A stretch of 64,000 bases of DNA from Clytia hemisphaerica (lineage: Eukaryota > Cnidaria > Hydrozoa > Leptothecata > Clytiidae), in assembly GCA_902728285.1 (NCBI GenBank), contig CACVBU010000501.1, forward strand, positions 669,237 through 733,236, written 5' to 3'. Under the pieces are notes generated by a model. It was not told the DNA's origin and did no database searches. It saw only the letters and a list, made by a program, of their open reading frames with translations. Below are positions 12,901-22,675 of the stretch, one piece after another (within the stretch, counting starts at the first letter, position 1; every line of letters begins with the position of its first letter). A program made the translations under genes and the position numbers.

Positions 12901-15900
12901 ATATCATGAATCAGAATTCATGATATGCACCATTGCAATGTCTTCCATTCCACCCAATAGCTGATTGGTTGAAAGTGACGTATTGACTGATTTTACGTCA
13001 CTTACAACCAATGAGCTATTGGTTCCGTGATGTAATGTCAGAAGACTCTCCAGTGGTGCATATCATGAATTAGAATAGGCAGGGGAGAAAGTCGGCCGTC
13101 TAAAGTAGGCCTTATTATCCTTCTTACTAATCTTTCGTCATTAGCCGACGTTCACGAACTTAACGTTTCACTTCGAAACAAAATGAAACCATTCTTTTGA
13201 ATTCAATTTTTACGTCACTTCTAACCAATAGAATGGCTATATTTCTTTTTAGAGCGAAACGATAACAAGATCACAAAGTGTCAAAGCATTTTTTTTCCAA
13301 AACTGAGAAATTTAAAAATCGGATGTGTCTTTAACATAGTGTCCTCCCTCAAACCAATTTTCCAATTTTGAATGAGTGAGGGGGGGGGAGGGAAATGAAA
13401 ATTTGAATAGTAAAGGGGGGGGGGGGGGGGGGGGGGGGAAGGGGGGGGAAACATCGATAGTTGGCAAATTTGGTGGGGAAAGTGTGAAATCACTTCAATT
13501 TTATCTCAGCAACCAAGGTCAGTCCACATGATATCATGTGATTAGATCATGATTGAAAAATTAACCAATCTTCGTTCTATTTTGTCTAGTATTCCTTTTG
13601 CAGCAAAATTTTACGTTTGTGCCAGGTTGACATTTGAGAAATTTATACGGGTATATGGGGGGAACTGATATTTTCAGAATTTTCTGGGGGGGGAAGCAAA
13701 AAAGAGGGGGGAAACTAAAAAACTGAAAAGTCATAGGGGGGGGAGAAGGGGGGGGGGGGGAGATTTAAAAAAATCAAGAATTTGGTGGGGGAACAAACCC
13801 TGGAGGACACTATGATTTTAACAAAGTTTCTTTTTGTTTTAAAGACGAGAAATAAAGAACTAAAAATTACAATTGCGACAACATGAATTTTTGATAATTA
13901 CTCAATTTTTTTCGAATATTCAGGAGCACATATATGGTTGCCTCTCTCTAATTATTTCTTCAAGGAACAAGGGCTTTTCTTTTAAATAAAGAAAGATTCG
14001 AATTATAAAGTCTCGAATTATAGACTGTTTTTATCTTTTTGTATCGTTTTAAAGTTATATTTTGAAATCCATTAAGCCTGTTTTTTTTGGAATTTGATTA
14101 TTGTCATGGAAAAATCTCCTTGTTTGAGAAGTACAACGTTTGCACTCTTTAAATATTTTGAAATGTAGCGGAATTCTATTGCTATTGTCAATACTCGCAA
14201 ATATTCAGAAATTTAGAAGGTCTTCATCCTAACATTACCAGGGGGTTTGCATTATAATTAAATTATCAATTAAAATTTAAAAAAAATCATAAAGCATTGT
14301 ACCTTCTCAACAGGGAGTTTTTCTTACTGGCTGGAGGGTTATATTCCTTCAATGGGCTGAATGAGTGGTTGATATACTGATCTGTAAATTGACTTTCGCT
14401 TGTGATCTTTTCCACATTTGATCTCTAAAATACGCTTTTGTGTTTTTATGTTGCTGGCACAACAAAGTATAAACTTTTGGTCCATAAAAAATGGTCAAAA
14501 ACAGTGTCTGCGCAACGGCCAATATGAGCATTTGTATTGCACGTGTGATATTTTTATCACTCTGAAGAAAGTATAATGGGAATATAGTAATGTAGGTGAA
14601 AGTAACTGTTAGCGTTGAATATGCGATTGACATCGCTTCATTGAAAGGTCCTGGCAAATTTCGTCCTCTGTAAGCTTGGACCGCTGAAAATAGATGTTGA
14701 ATAATGATTAGCAGGATTTGTGCATTGATATGAAACCCAGTGTTACAATCTAAGGAGATTTCGTGAATGGAGTGATTGACGGTTTTCGTTATCTCTGGCA
14801 ATCGGATCAGCAATGACCATAGAAGGACACTAGTGTCTATGACCAGAAACGCAATAACCATAGATGATTGAATAATATTTGATTTCTTTTTATCCGAATG
14901 CGTTACCACCGTTTTAGCTCTGAATGCAGCCAATATCTTGTGTGATTTGACTAAAATGATGATCGCTGGACATGTAGATAGTAGAAAAATAGATATTGGT
15001 CGGAGTTGACATTTCAATAAAGATGGCTCGCCAATGAAAAGCAGAGGGATAAACAGAAATTGTAAGCCAGTCACTGCTAAATGCAACAAGCAATTATACG
15101 TATTAATTGCTTTGGCGAACAGTGAATTTCTGTGCGCTAAAAGAACTGTAATAGTAAATAGTGATACCAGGAAGCCTATACTGCAAACAGATACGGTAAG
15201 TATTGGTAATAATTGATGAAATTTGATATACTCTTTATAGTAAGGGCTGTAACAATGGCTTCGATCCTTTGATGATACCATCATTTCTGGACAACTCTGG
15301 CAGCTTTGATTTGATGCTGGTTTATCATTGTAATAATTTAAAAAACATTTCCGACAACTGTGTCCATACCTCGTGATCCAAGGTTGTGATTGGTTGATTT
15401 TGCCGAAGAATGGCTCATAACCTGTCGCACAGGTAGACAAGAGACATTTGTTAGCTCCAGGATAGCCTAGTTTGTTTTGTGATAGGTCGTAAGCACGAAG
15501 TAGAAATTCTCTTCTCCTGCTTTTTAAGCCGTTTAGGATATCAGCTAATTTTCTTTGACCGTTTGTGAAATATTTAAATTTCCCAATGTTTGCGTGCTTG
15601 AAATCTTTAAACGTAAAAAAGGACAAGACGCCCATGTTTTTCCGAAATTCTATTATAGCCATGATTCGTGAAACTTCAGTTTGGTATGAATCATAACAGT
15701 ACTTCGCCAAGAATGTTTGGGCTAGGTTAAGGTCCACCTCTGGTAAAGGTGACGACCATCCAACATATCTGAGAGATGGCAAATAATATGAGTACAAATT
15801 CCAATACTCGAAGTCATACCATTCTGTGTTATAGTCGAAATCGTAAGAAATCCAAGTTCTTTTTGTACCTTCGGTGTAGTTTTTAGCATATAATCTGAAT

Positions 15901-18900
15901 AGCGTATTTTGACTTTGTGAATCTCCAATAACTATAAAAATCTTAAGCTGGGTGTTTCGGTTGACTTCTTTTACAAGACTCTTAAGGGCTGTAGCGTTTG
16001 AAGAATCGATTTTATATAGTGTATGGCAAAGCTTCAATTCTTGGTACTTTGACATTAACTTTTTATAAAAATGTTCAATAGCTACATCATAAATTGTTGT
16101 CCGGTCCTTTTCATCCAAATGAATAATACCAATATTGTCAACCTTAGATGTGACGAGTTTGTGCAATAAATCTTCAGTATTTGATTGTAAGACATTGCTG
16201 TAAGAAGCAAGATTGTGATCAACCAGAGATGAAGTGACATCGAAATCCATATTCAAGAAACTAACAACATACTCTTCACTGTATAAGAAATACTCCAAGA
16301 AATGCGAAACCTCTTTAGATGCATAAACCAAGATGTGGATTATCTTGGACATTTGTTGCCAATCACGGAGACGATTCTTATTCCAATGTGGAATTCCCTG
16401 CACCTTATCTGATACGTAAAAACTTTGGTTTAGTTTTAATTGAACTCCAAGTTCGACAATTTCGGAATACGTACAGAAAATATAGTTCTTGAACTCCATA
16501 TCGTTGGGGTTGATAGTATCTTTGAGATCAAATTTCGAAGTTTTGAGGACATGGTTCCAATAGCTTTGTCTCCTATTGTAAGCCTTGTCTATTGCGGTTC
16601 TACATATACTAGCGTTTGTGTAAGATGTTTGTAACGAGTGGTCCGTAGGAAATGTTTGGGGGTCCGTAGGAACGCAGTCTTGGAATAAGCCTACAAAGAG
16701 CATGTGTTCATTACCAGGCCGCATAGATTGATGGGCGAGTTTGATGATGATAAAAAAGATTACAAGAGTTAAGATTGTCTTGAACATTTTCTTCTGGTAG
16801 AGTCTTGATTATTTGTTTGTAGTTTGTTTCTTACCAATCCAGATTTTTCCAGTTTATCTAAGCCAATAAGTATGGGGATTAAATTGTAGTAGCTATTTGA
16901 TCAAAGTTTGAACTAACATTCCCAATTCTGCATCATTTTTAGATTTTTTTACGTTTTCTGTGTGGATTATTCGCCATTCAAGAGTGTGATGTTCTACGAG
17001 AAGTATGTTTCGTTGGAACTAATATTGATTTTGAACTTCGATTTCTTTGTTTGAATAAGAACTGTGAGATTGTTGAATTAACCAGAAGGTGTATACGGTA
17101 GCTCAAAAATATGTAGATAGGATGAATAGTATTATTTAGCACAATACGTTTTTTCACTATCCAGTGATTAGATTAGAATCTAAACATAGAATTCTAAAAT
17201 TAAAAAAAGATAAAGATATCTGAGATATCATAATTCCAAACAAAATCCATTGAAATTTTTAATTAAAGTTTGACTGTTCGTGACATCTCCAAATTCAATT
17301 TACGTCTCTTTTTTGTGGAGAAAAACATTTAATTGAAAAAGACACGTAAGAGGTCGAAATATCGTTAAAGAAAAATGTGTTATGTTTTATTTAAATTTTG
17401 AATGAGGGTTCTTTAAAAAATAATAATTTTACAGTGAAATTGAAGATTTTCATTTTCATTCTGAGCAAAAGAGTTATAAGTGAGAAGCGTAAAAATTACT
17501 TTCCCTCTTTGATTTTATGGATTCTAAAACACCCAATTTCTTAGAAGTTGCACAAAAATACTCACAAAATGGTGAAATTAAGAATATTTTAAGAACCTTT
17601 TTGGAATTAAAACTCAAAAAGGTAAGAGCACCCATAGGCTTCAAAATGTTGGGTGTTTTCCACTACACACCTTTTTATAAGATCATCGGACAGGAAGACA
17701 TTCAGGATAGATTCAGCCTTTGTTTACGTTTTTTGCTGACAATGTATTTTAATTCTTGAAATGTTCGATTTGTTTTCAATTTGAGACATTTTGATAGCGG
17801 AAAAGTTGGATTTTCTCAACTTTTTATTTTCCGCCGAGAAAACTTCAAATTCCGCCTTGCTTATAGATCGAACATGCGCAGATGAACCAATGTAGGCGGA
17901 AAGCACTTTGCGTTTTCCGCCGAATGGAAAACGGCCTTTAGATATCTTTAAAGTCAAGGAAAAAACGTTTTAAGTCAATAAGTGAACAGAGTAAACATAT
18001 CAAGAATATTGAAGAATATTTAACCCTTCGATTATCTTGGGGAAGGGGGGGAGCTCAGTCTGAGGCTGAATAAAACGAAATTTTTTGATAAGTTTTGAAA
18101 TATTTCTCCGATTGACTTGAAACTTTGCAAGTGTGCGCAAATATGAATTGGCATCTTTGACATCATTGATGATGTCATCATATTTTAAAATGCTCAAAGT
18201 AGAACCCCCTCTAACTTCTTTTAAGTTAAATTGTTTTTGCTCAAATTTTGCAAGGAACTCCACATAAAATGTATTTTAAATTTCAAACTCATAAGCACTT
18301 GTCAATATTGAGATGTTCAGGGGAGCCTCCCCCTCCCCCCAAGAAGCTTCCCCTCGTAAAAAAATAGGAAGATGCTCGAAGGGTTAAGCTTGAAAATCGC
18401 AAATAATAAGACAAACCAAGCCTCGGTCTAATTCTTATGACTTTTAACTTCCTTTTCTATTTTTCCACACACAGGTTTCTTCTCACAGGCTTTATTCATG
18501 GTCATCGTTGGTTACACCAAGAATAAGGACTTGGCAATCATTGGATTGACCTTAGCTGTTGGATTAGGTGGTTTTGCATGGACGGGTTTTCCAATCAATC
18601 ACTTGGATATCGCACCACGTTATGCCTCCATTTTGTTTGGTATTAGTAATTGTTTTGCAACGCTACCTGGTATTATAAGTCCATTGGTCGTCGGGTTGAT
18701 TACTCCACATGAGGTTTGTACACGCTTTTTTGTATGAAAACAATTTTTATCAGAAAAGGAGTTATTAGCATGATAGCATAATTTTCATTGGCGCTTTTAA
18801 GCAAAGTGTGTACTTCCGTATCTACTTGACGGTACTTTGAACTTGCGCTTTATCGAGATTTTATGATTTATAGATACTTCTATAAAATGAGCTAGTTCTC

Positions 18901-19304
18901 TGTCCCTGTCAAGAGAATATCATTGAAATGCTTTTTTAATCCGAGTCCCTCTGTATTAGATGTGGCGTCGATACCTTGCCTTGATAGTTTCAACCGAAAG
19001 ACAGTGGGAAATCGAACTATTTATTCAACACGGCCCTCGTTATTCCATATTTCTTAAAAGAAATATGTAAATAAAACTCGTATTGTGTTTTCGTACATTT
19101 CAGACACAAGAAGAATGGCGAGTTGTTTTCTTCATTGCTGCTTCAATCTACTTATTTGGTTTATTGTTTTACTGTATCTTTGCGTCTGGTGAGAAACAAG
19201 AATGGGCTGATGGCAATCAATACTTCAACCATACCAATGATGATGGTGAAGAGGGTCATGAATTGCTGGCTAACAAGAGTGGCGTTGACGAGGAGGATGA
19301 GTAA
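6944..19304 (+). CDS. SLC17 family anion transporter (sialin-like), ten exons
   Basis: This is a major-facilitator transporter of the SLC17 family (sialin, vesicular glutamate and Na/phosphate-type carriers), expected in lysosomal, vesicular or plasma membranes carrying organic anions. Exons: 6944-7225, 7527-7560, 7975-8174, 9450-9537, 9836-9922, 10192-10325, 11389-11538, 12431-12563, 18475-18713, 19104-19304. All have AG/GT boundaries and agreeing phases, giving 515 codons, normal for the family. Exon 1 encodes a soluble N-terminus, a cysteine cluster (CCCAC, residues 42-46) and TM1 with [13 protein letters not shown], the SLC17 signature, then N-glycosylation sequons NRT and NGT. Exon 2 gives [11 protein letters not shown], exon 3 [18 protein letters not shown], exon 7 [17 protein letters not shown], all family hallmarks. 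The ATG at 6944 is the only start giving a full N-terminus. The substrate cannot be told from sequence. The largest intron (12564-18474) houses a GPCR gene on the other strand. Confidence 0.95.
8350..8461. repeat. Foldback element in SLC17 intron 3
   Basis: The left arm (GCAGATATTCGAAAAG, GAAAAATCGGATATAG, AAAATTATTCAGT) is complementary to the right arm (ACTGAATAATTTCGATATCC, AATTTTTCACGTTGAATAT). The loop is about 30 bases. No coding content. Confidence 0.6.
8641..9264. repeat. Long foldback element with ~190-bp inverted arms
   Basis: The left arm starts ATACCGAGTAACCCACGAAA and continues through AGTTCAGACGTTTCCCGACG, TTGATATTTAGAAAGTAGAT and AATTCACTTTACGGAAAGTG. The right arm is the inverted copy and ends TTTTTCGTGGGTCACCCGGTAT. 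The arms agree over roughly 190 bp with few mismatches; the centre (about 8840-9055) is unique AT-rich DNA. It sits in SLC17 intron 3. The open frame at 9090-9275 lies within the right arm and is not a gene. Such long arms are typical of foldback or MITE elements; the transposase class is not identifiable. Confidence 0.88.
10413..10692. repeat. TATAAGAAC-type inverted-repeat element
   Basis: It begins TACACGTTTTTTTTATAAGA and ends with the complement TATAAAAAAAAAACGTGTA. The interior reiterates AAGAACATTCTAAGGCTT-like words. It lies in SLC17 intron 6. Relatives with TTATAAGAAC near their ends are at 22158-22417 and about 26485-26829, and a decayed one is near 17535-17690. Confidence 0.7.
12064..12119. 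repeat. Near-perfect hairpin
   Basis: TACTCTTAGGTGCCAAATAA and its exact complement TTATTTGGCACCTAAGAGTA flank a loop of about 15 bases (TTTTCCAACCCCG plus one paired base each side). It lies in SLC17 intron 7. It could be a tiny foldback insertion or an RNA hairpin if transcribed; there is no further evidence for a function. Confidence 0.7.
12182..12392. repeat. MITE with TA-flanked CCGTAAGTTGGTC termini, copy 1
   Basis: Left end TACCGTAAAGTTGGTCTAG, then TGTCGACAT; right end ATGTCGACATTAGACCAAC, then TTACAGTA. The interior has CACTAAGCAAAGAAA and GGAATTAGAGGAGG. A second copy at 36369-36593 shares ends and interior. Flanking TA at both ends fits Tc1/mariner-type insertion, though no transposase is present. 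It lies in SLC17 intron 7. Confidence 0.8.
12578..13105. repeat. Inverted-repeat element containing two smaller nested elements
   Basis: Outer ends: TTTAGACGGCCCACTTTTCG, then CCCTGCCTATTCTAATT; right end AATTAGAATAGGCAGGGGAG, then AAAGTCGGCCGTCTAAA. Inside are two adjacent smaller elements at 12758-12911 and 12916-13070. Both begin ATTCATGATATGCACCA(C/T)TG and end CAGTGGTGCATATCATGAAT, and both have GAAGACTCTC just before the right end. They lie just inside SLC17 intron 8. Confidence 0.75.
13335..13814. repeat. Inverted-repeat element with long G runs
   Basis: It begins CATAGTGTCCTCC and ends GGAGGACACTATG. The interior holds long G homopolymers, including about 24 G at 13415-13438, eight at 13441-13448 and further runs at about 13736-13759. 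The G runs are strand-asymmetric and could form quadruplexes, and run lengths in the assembly are unreliable. It lies in SLC17 intron 8, upstream of the GPCR stop codon on the other strand. Confidence 0.75.
14349..16787 (-). CDS. Class C G-protein-coupled receptor, intronless
   Basis: An 812-residue receptor in one open frame, starting at the ATG at 16787. Residues 1-20 are a signal peptide ([20 protein letters not shown]). Residues ~25-440 are a diverged venus-flytrap ligand domain. Residues ~448-512 are a cysteine-rich domain (CRKC, CQSC), placing it with metabotropic glutamate, calcium-sensing and taste/pheromone-type receptors rather than GABA-B. Seven membrane segments follow at about 525-552, 562-586, 595-616, 640-662, 686-703, 718-741 and 748-770. 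Class C hallmarks are AFRAK (621-625) in intracellular loop 2, GPFNEA (713-718) before TM6, and GPKVY (769-773) at the end of TM7; C593 and C681 can form the conserved disulfide. The tail is short (about 40 residues). The ligand is unknown. The gene lies whole and antisense within SLC17 intron 8. Lack of introns suggests a retrocopy or a lineage-specific intronless clade. Confidence 0.93.
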   Translation of the reverse strand: MFKTILTLVIFFIIIKLAHQSMRPGNEHMLFVGLFQDCVPTDPQTFPTDHSLQTSYTNASICRTAIDKAYNRRQSYWNHVLKTSKFDLKDTINPNDMEFKNYIFCTYSEIVELGVQLKLNQSFYVSDKVQGIPHWNKNRLRDWQQMSKIIHILVYASKEVSHFLEYFLYSEEYVVSFLNMDFDVTSSLVDHNLASYSNVLQSNTEDLLHKLVTSKVDNIGIIHLDEKDRTTIYDVAIEHFYKKLMSKYQELKLCHTLYKIDSSNATALKSLVKEVNRNTQLKIFIVIGDSQSQNTLFRLYAKNYTEGTKRTWISYDFDYNTEWYDFEYWNLYSYYLPSLRYVGWSSPLPEVDLNLAQTFLAKYCYDSYQTEVSRIMAIIEFRKNMGVLSFFTFKDFKHANIGKFKYFTNGQRKLADILNGLKSRRREFLLRAYDLSQNKLGYPGANKCLLSTCATGYEPFFGKINQSQPWITRYGHSCRKCFLNYYNDKPASNQSCQSCPEMMVSSKDRSHCYSPYYKEYIKFHQLLPILTVSVCSIGFLVSLFTITVLLAHRNSLFAKAINTYNCLLHLAVTGLQFLFIPLLFIGEPSLLKCQLRPISIFLLSTCPAIIILVKSHKILAAFRAKTVVTHSDKKKSNIIQSSMVIAFLVIDTSVLLWSLLIRLPEITKTVNHSIHEISLDCNTGFHINAQILLIIIQHLFSAVQAYRGRNLPGPFNEAMSIAYSTLTVTFTYITIFPLYFLQSDKNITRAIQMLILAVAQTLFLTIFYGPKVYTLLCQQHKNTKAYFRDQMWKRSQAKVNLQISISTTHSAH
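18020..18387. mobile_element. piggyBac-like non-autonomous element (TTAA-flanked)
   Basis: TTAA at 18020-18023 and at 18384-18387 flank an insert that begins CCCTTCGA and ends TCGAAGGG. TTAA target duplication with CCC/GGG termini is the signature of piggyBac transposons. The interior (about 360 bp) has no transposase. The open frame at 18000-18263 (-) runs through it and is not a gene. It lies near the 3' end of SLC17 intron 8. Confidence 0.72.
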
Positions 19305-19457
19305 ATATGGTTGGTTTGTGAATGGTTTTCTGTTATTTGGTTGGTTTTCTGTCCTTTCTTTTCGTCAACACTTAAGATGTTGAGCCACTCATTGAGTGGA
19401 AAATGGTATTGGCGAGGGGCTATAAACTGCTGCTCAAAAGCTGTTTGGTCGAGGATG

Positions 19458-19463
19458 AATAAA
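19458..19463 (+). promoter_or_regulatory. Candidate polyadenylation signal of the SLC17 gene
   Basis: AATAAA about 155 bases after the stop codon, the first canonical signal downstream. No transcript evidence is available, and other A-rich candidates follow. Confidence 0.35.
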
Positions 19464-19924
19464 TATTTGCTTTTTTATTTGGTTTGGCCGAGTGCATGAC
19501 CTTTTTTCTGCTCTGCCTTTCTAACTAAATTATTTTGAATTCTATTAAGTCTCAGCTCTGTGCTTTGACATAGTATGAGCCGTACTAAGGGGTCTTATTA
19601 GGCCCAGAGAACGGCGAATTTCGCCGGTCCAAGGCACGAGAAAAATTACAATTCGCCGTTCGAAAAGTTCGGTTCGCCGCTTCAAGTACATATTTACGCT
19701 AATCAATGCACTGCATTTGCTAAGAGTTTGTCAGCCTAGAATGTAGAATCTAAATATCGCCAGAGTTAATTTTTCATTTGTCAGTCTACCAAAAACAAAG
19801 CAAAACCCCGGAGTACTAGTATGAGTCATTATGCAAACTTGTCATTGTTATTCTTCTTGTTTTGTATGGTTGATGTAATCTTTTCTATTCATTTTCTTTC
19901 TTTTTTTTGGCTAAGCCAACCACA

Positions 19925-20169
19925 AAGGACGGTCTCAACTTGTGCACGCTGCGATCGCACTTTTTTCGAGCAAAGCTTCAACGCTATCGGTCAAAAGAAA
20001 AATTAAACAATTCCATTGGTGCGATCTGACGTAACGGTTGAAGAAATTTGAAATGTATTCAACTTTTTTTTCGAGCGCGCGCTGCATTTTTATGACGTAA
20101 TCTTTTTCCAAACCAAAAGGGTTGAGGCCAAAAGGTGCGATTGCAGTGCGTGAAGGGGAGACCGACCTT
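19925..20169. repeat. Inverted-repeat element with GGTCTC/GAGACC ends
   Basis: Left end AAGGACGGTCTCAACTTGTG, then CACGCTGCGATCGCACTTTT; the right end is its complement, AAAAGGTGCGATTGCAGTGC, then GTGAAGGGGAGACCGACCTT. The ~245-bp unit is more GC-rich than its surroundings. No transposase. Confidence 0.78.
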
Positions 20170-21889
20170 AACAAGCTTTTCTATTAAACCATGTTTTAAG
20201 TTAGGCGGTGACGATCTTATCAGTTTTTTACCTTGATAAAGTACAACAAAGAAAGCTGCTTATAGGTGTTTTCTCCCTAGCATCCTTGATGGCCTAAATA
20301 TTTGCATTTTTTGATTTTTTTCTGTTCGGGGTCATAGAATTATTTAGATGAGATTTATTTTATTTTTAAATTTTTATTTTGTTCACATCAACTGCACTTA
20401 GATAAGTATTTATTGACAGTTTTTGTAGTGGATGAAGACCATATTGTACTAATTTCCGTACATACCTGCATTGATCCCTAATTTCAACAAGATATCATTA
20501 GATTTGATGCGTACCTTTTAGAGAAATTATTATGTTGGTAGAGTAAATGGTTTTGATCTAAAATTAAAAAAAAACTTGAAGAATCATCAAACCTCAAATG
20601 TTGTTATCTGATATTTCGATTGCGGACTGGCGGCCGCCCGCACTAAAGCTCTAAAGGAGTGTTGCATCCCCAGCCGGGTTCAACTACCCTTGCGGGTAAA
20701 CCTTTGTAAAATCTCGTAATCCTAACCTTCCAGATGTTTAAAAATTTTCCCAACCTTCAGAGCGTTAAATCAACGTTCTTCATCTTGCTGCTATAGATAA
20801 CAATTGTTGTTGAATATTTTTGGTGATTTCTATTTTCATAGATTCTCTGTTTATAGAAACAAGGATAATGAATATATCAAGGATTTTTAAAGTTTCGAAA
20901 TTATAAAACACATTATAATTTTTTGCACTTAAATTAATGCACCATTCTATAGATTTTTAAATTAGTGTTATATTTATTGACAAGTCGTACATATTTTTCG
21001 TGTATTATAGATGGGGACGTATTTTCCAAATAATTGGATTGAACTAAGCTATTAATAATTTAGTTTGTAAAACTAGTTGACTATATTTATATGTAGAATA
21101 TTCATTTTTGTAGTAAAATTATACTATTAAATTTGAATGAGGGGCTATATATTTTTTTGGGGTGTGACGAGAAACGACCTTGTACAAATAAAAGATGGGT
21201 TTAATTTATCTACAGAATTACACTTAATATGGGGCCAAGTAAAAACTGAATGCAAGGGTATCTAGACGACATCCATTAGAGGGTCAGTAATCACGGGAAA
21301 ATACAAGAGTCAGGGCGTCAGGGCGTTTTACGGGGAAAAAAGTGTTGGTAGAGTTTGGAACACTGTAAACACCTCCGCCACTTTTTACTCCACCCCGCCC
21401 TATCCGTCGTTTTTAAATTTACCCCGTCTCCTAAACTATTTCTTTTTTCAGTGATCTTTTGTAGATGTTAGGATCGTCTAAAGGGTATCTTACATTTTTC
21501 ACGAGAGCACTCCTACACTTGTATTTTCAATACCGTCGTCATGAAAAATGTCCTTTTATTTTAGTTACCAGTCTCTTCCACGTCGCTAAGGGTTGATAGT
21601 TGTATTAATGAGGATATCATCAATGATAGTATTTTTAGCATTTGTAGGGAATAGAAAAAAATTTTAATTTCGAGTAACGAAAAGAATATTTTTTTATTTT
21701 CATTTTTAGTATCCATAGAGAAGGCTATCATTGTTTATGTACAATTTTCAGTTATTTTTTGGAAACCAAACAATATTTAGGTAAATCTAGAGAATTAATT
21801 AAATTGGGGAAATAAATATTTTGAACTGTAATTCAAATAAATAAACATAAAATATACAAATTTCTCATTTTTAACATAAATTACACCCT
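20170..21889. other. Intergenic, no supported gene
   Basis: AT-rich sequence with no credible exon. A GC-rich patch at about 20625-20710 (containing GCGGACTGGCGGCCGCCCGC) does not fold as a tRNA and lacks clear A and B boxes. Several AATAAA-like words near 21.8 kb have no gene attached. Confidence 0.4.
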
Positions 21890-22601
21890 AGCCCATATTG
21901 CCCACGGTACGTTGCTTCCACGTTCATCTAACGTTATATATAGATGTTAGAAAGACGTTGATTTAGTGTTTGTGCCAGCTACAAAAAGGACAAAACAATA
22001 AATTACAATACACAGCGTCAAATAATAATAGAAATCTGGAAATAATGAATACTCTAGCTGTGATGATGAGCTGCATACTCCAATGCGTGAATAACTGAAT
22101 CTTCGAGATAAGTTATTGTTTAGTTGTATAAATCATTTTTTGTCTTAATGCCATATTCACTCTTTTTTTGCGTAGGAATAATTTTATAAGAACAATGAGA
22201 TTCAGAGCTCCAAGATTAATTTTAAGAACAGTGCTGAGCCTGAAATGGCTGAACTAATTAAGGGTTAACCCTAGTAAAAATAGAGTACTAAACCCAAAAT
22301 ACCTTAATATTGCCCTAGAAATAAGAACAGGATAAGAACATATTTATGCTCAAAGTGTGAAAGAATAAAAACGGCCGAGTTTCATCAAAAATTTACTGGT
22401 TCTTATAAAAAAGAGTGTATTGAGTCTATTCAGAGTCTTAAATTGATTCGGAATAATATCATTTAAAAAAACTTTAGCTCAGCTCGATCAGATACTCTAT
22501 CCCCAACAGGCACACAAAGTTGTTTTGGCATCCATCTTACGTTCCTAACGTCTTCATGACGTTGGATGAACGTTGAAACAACGTTGTGTTTCGGCTGGGT
22601 T
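21890..22601. repeat. ACGTTG-type inverted-repeat element with a nested TATAAGAAC element
   Basis: The left arm (AGCCCATATTGCCCACGGTA, CGTTGCTTCCACGTTCATC, TAACG) is the diverged complement of the right arm (ACGTTGGATGAACGTTGAAA, CAACGTTGTGTTTCGGCTGG). Within it, 22158-22417 starts CACTCTTTTTTTG and ends AAAAAAGAGTG, with TTATAAGAAC words near both ends, marking a second element of the 10413-10692 family inserted in the first. Confidence 0.65.
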
Positions 22602-22675
22602 GCTAACCTACTACTACTTTTCTTTTACTTTAGAAATAAAAAAGAGAATTAAAATCATATAAGATTATTTGGTCA

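Noticed and set aside
20625..20710. GC-rich patch considered as a tRNA or tRNA-derived SINE
   Set aside because: No cloverleaf and no convincing A/B boxes on either strand.
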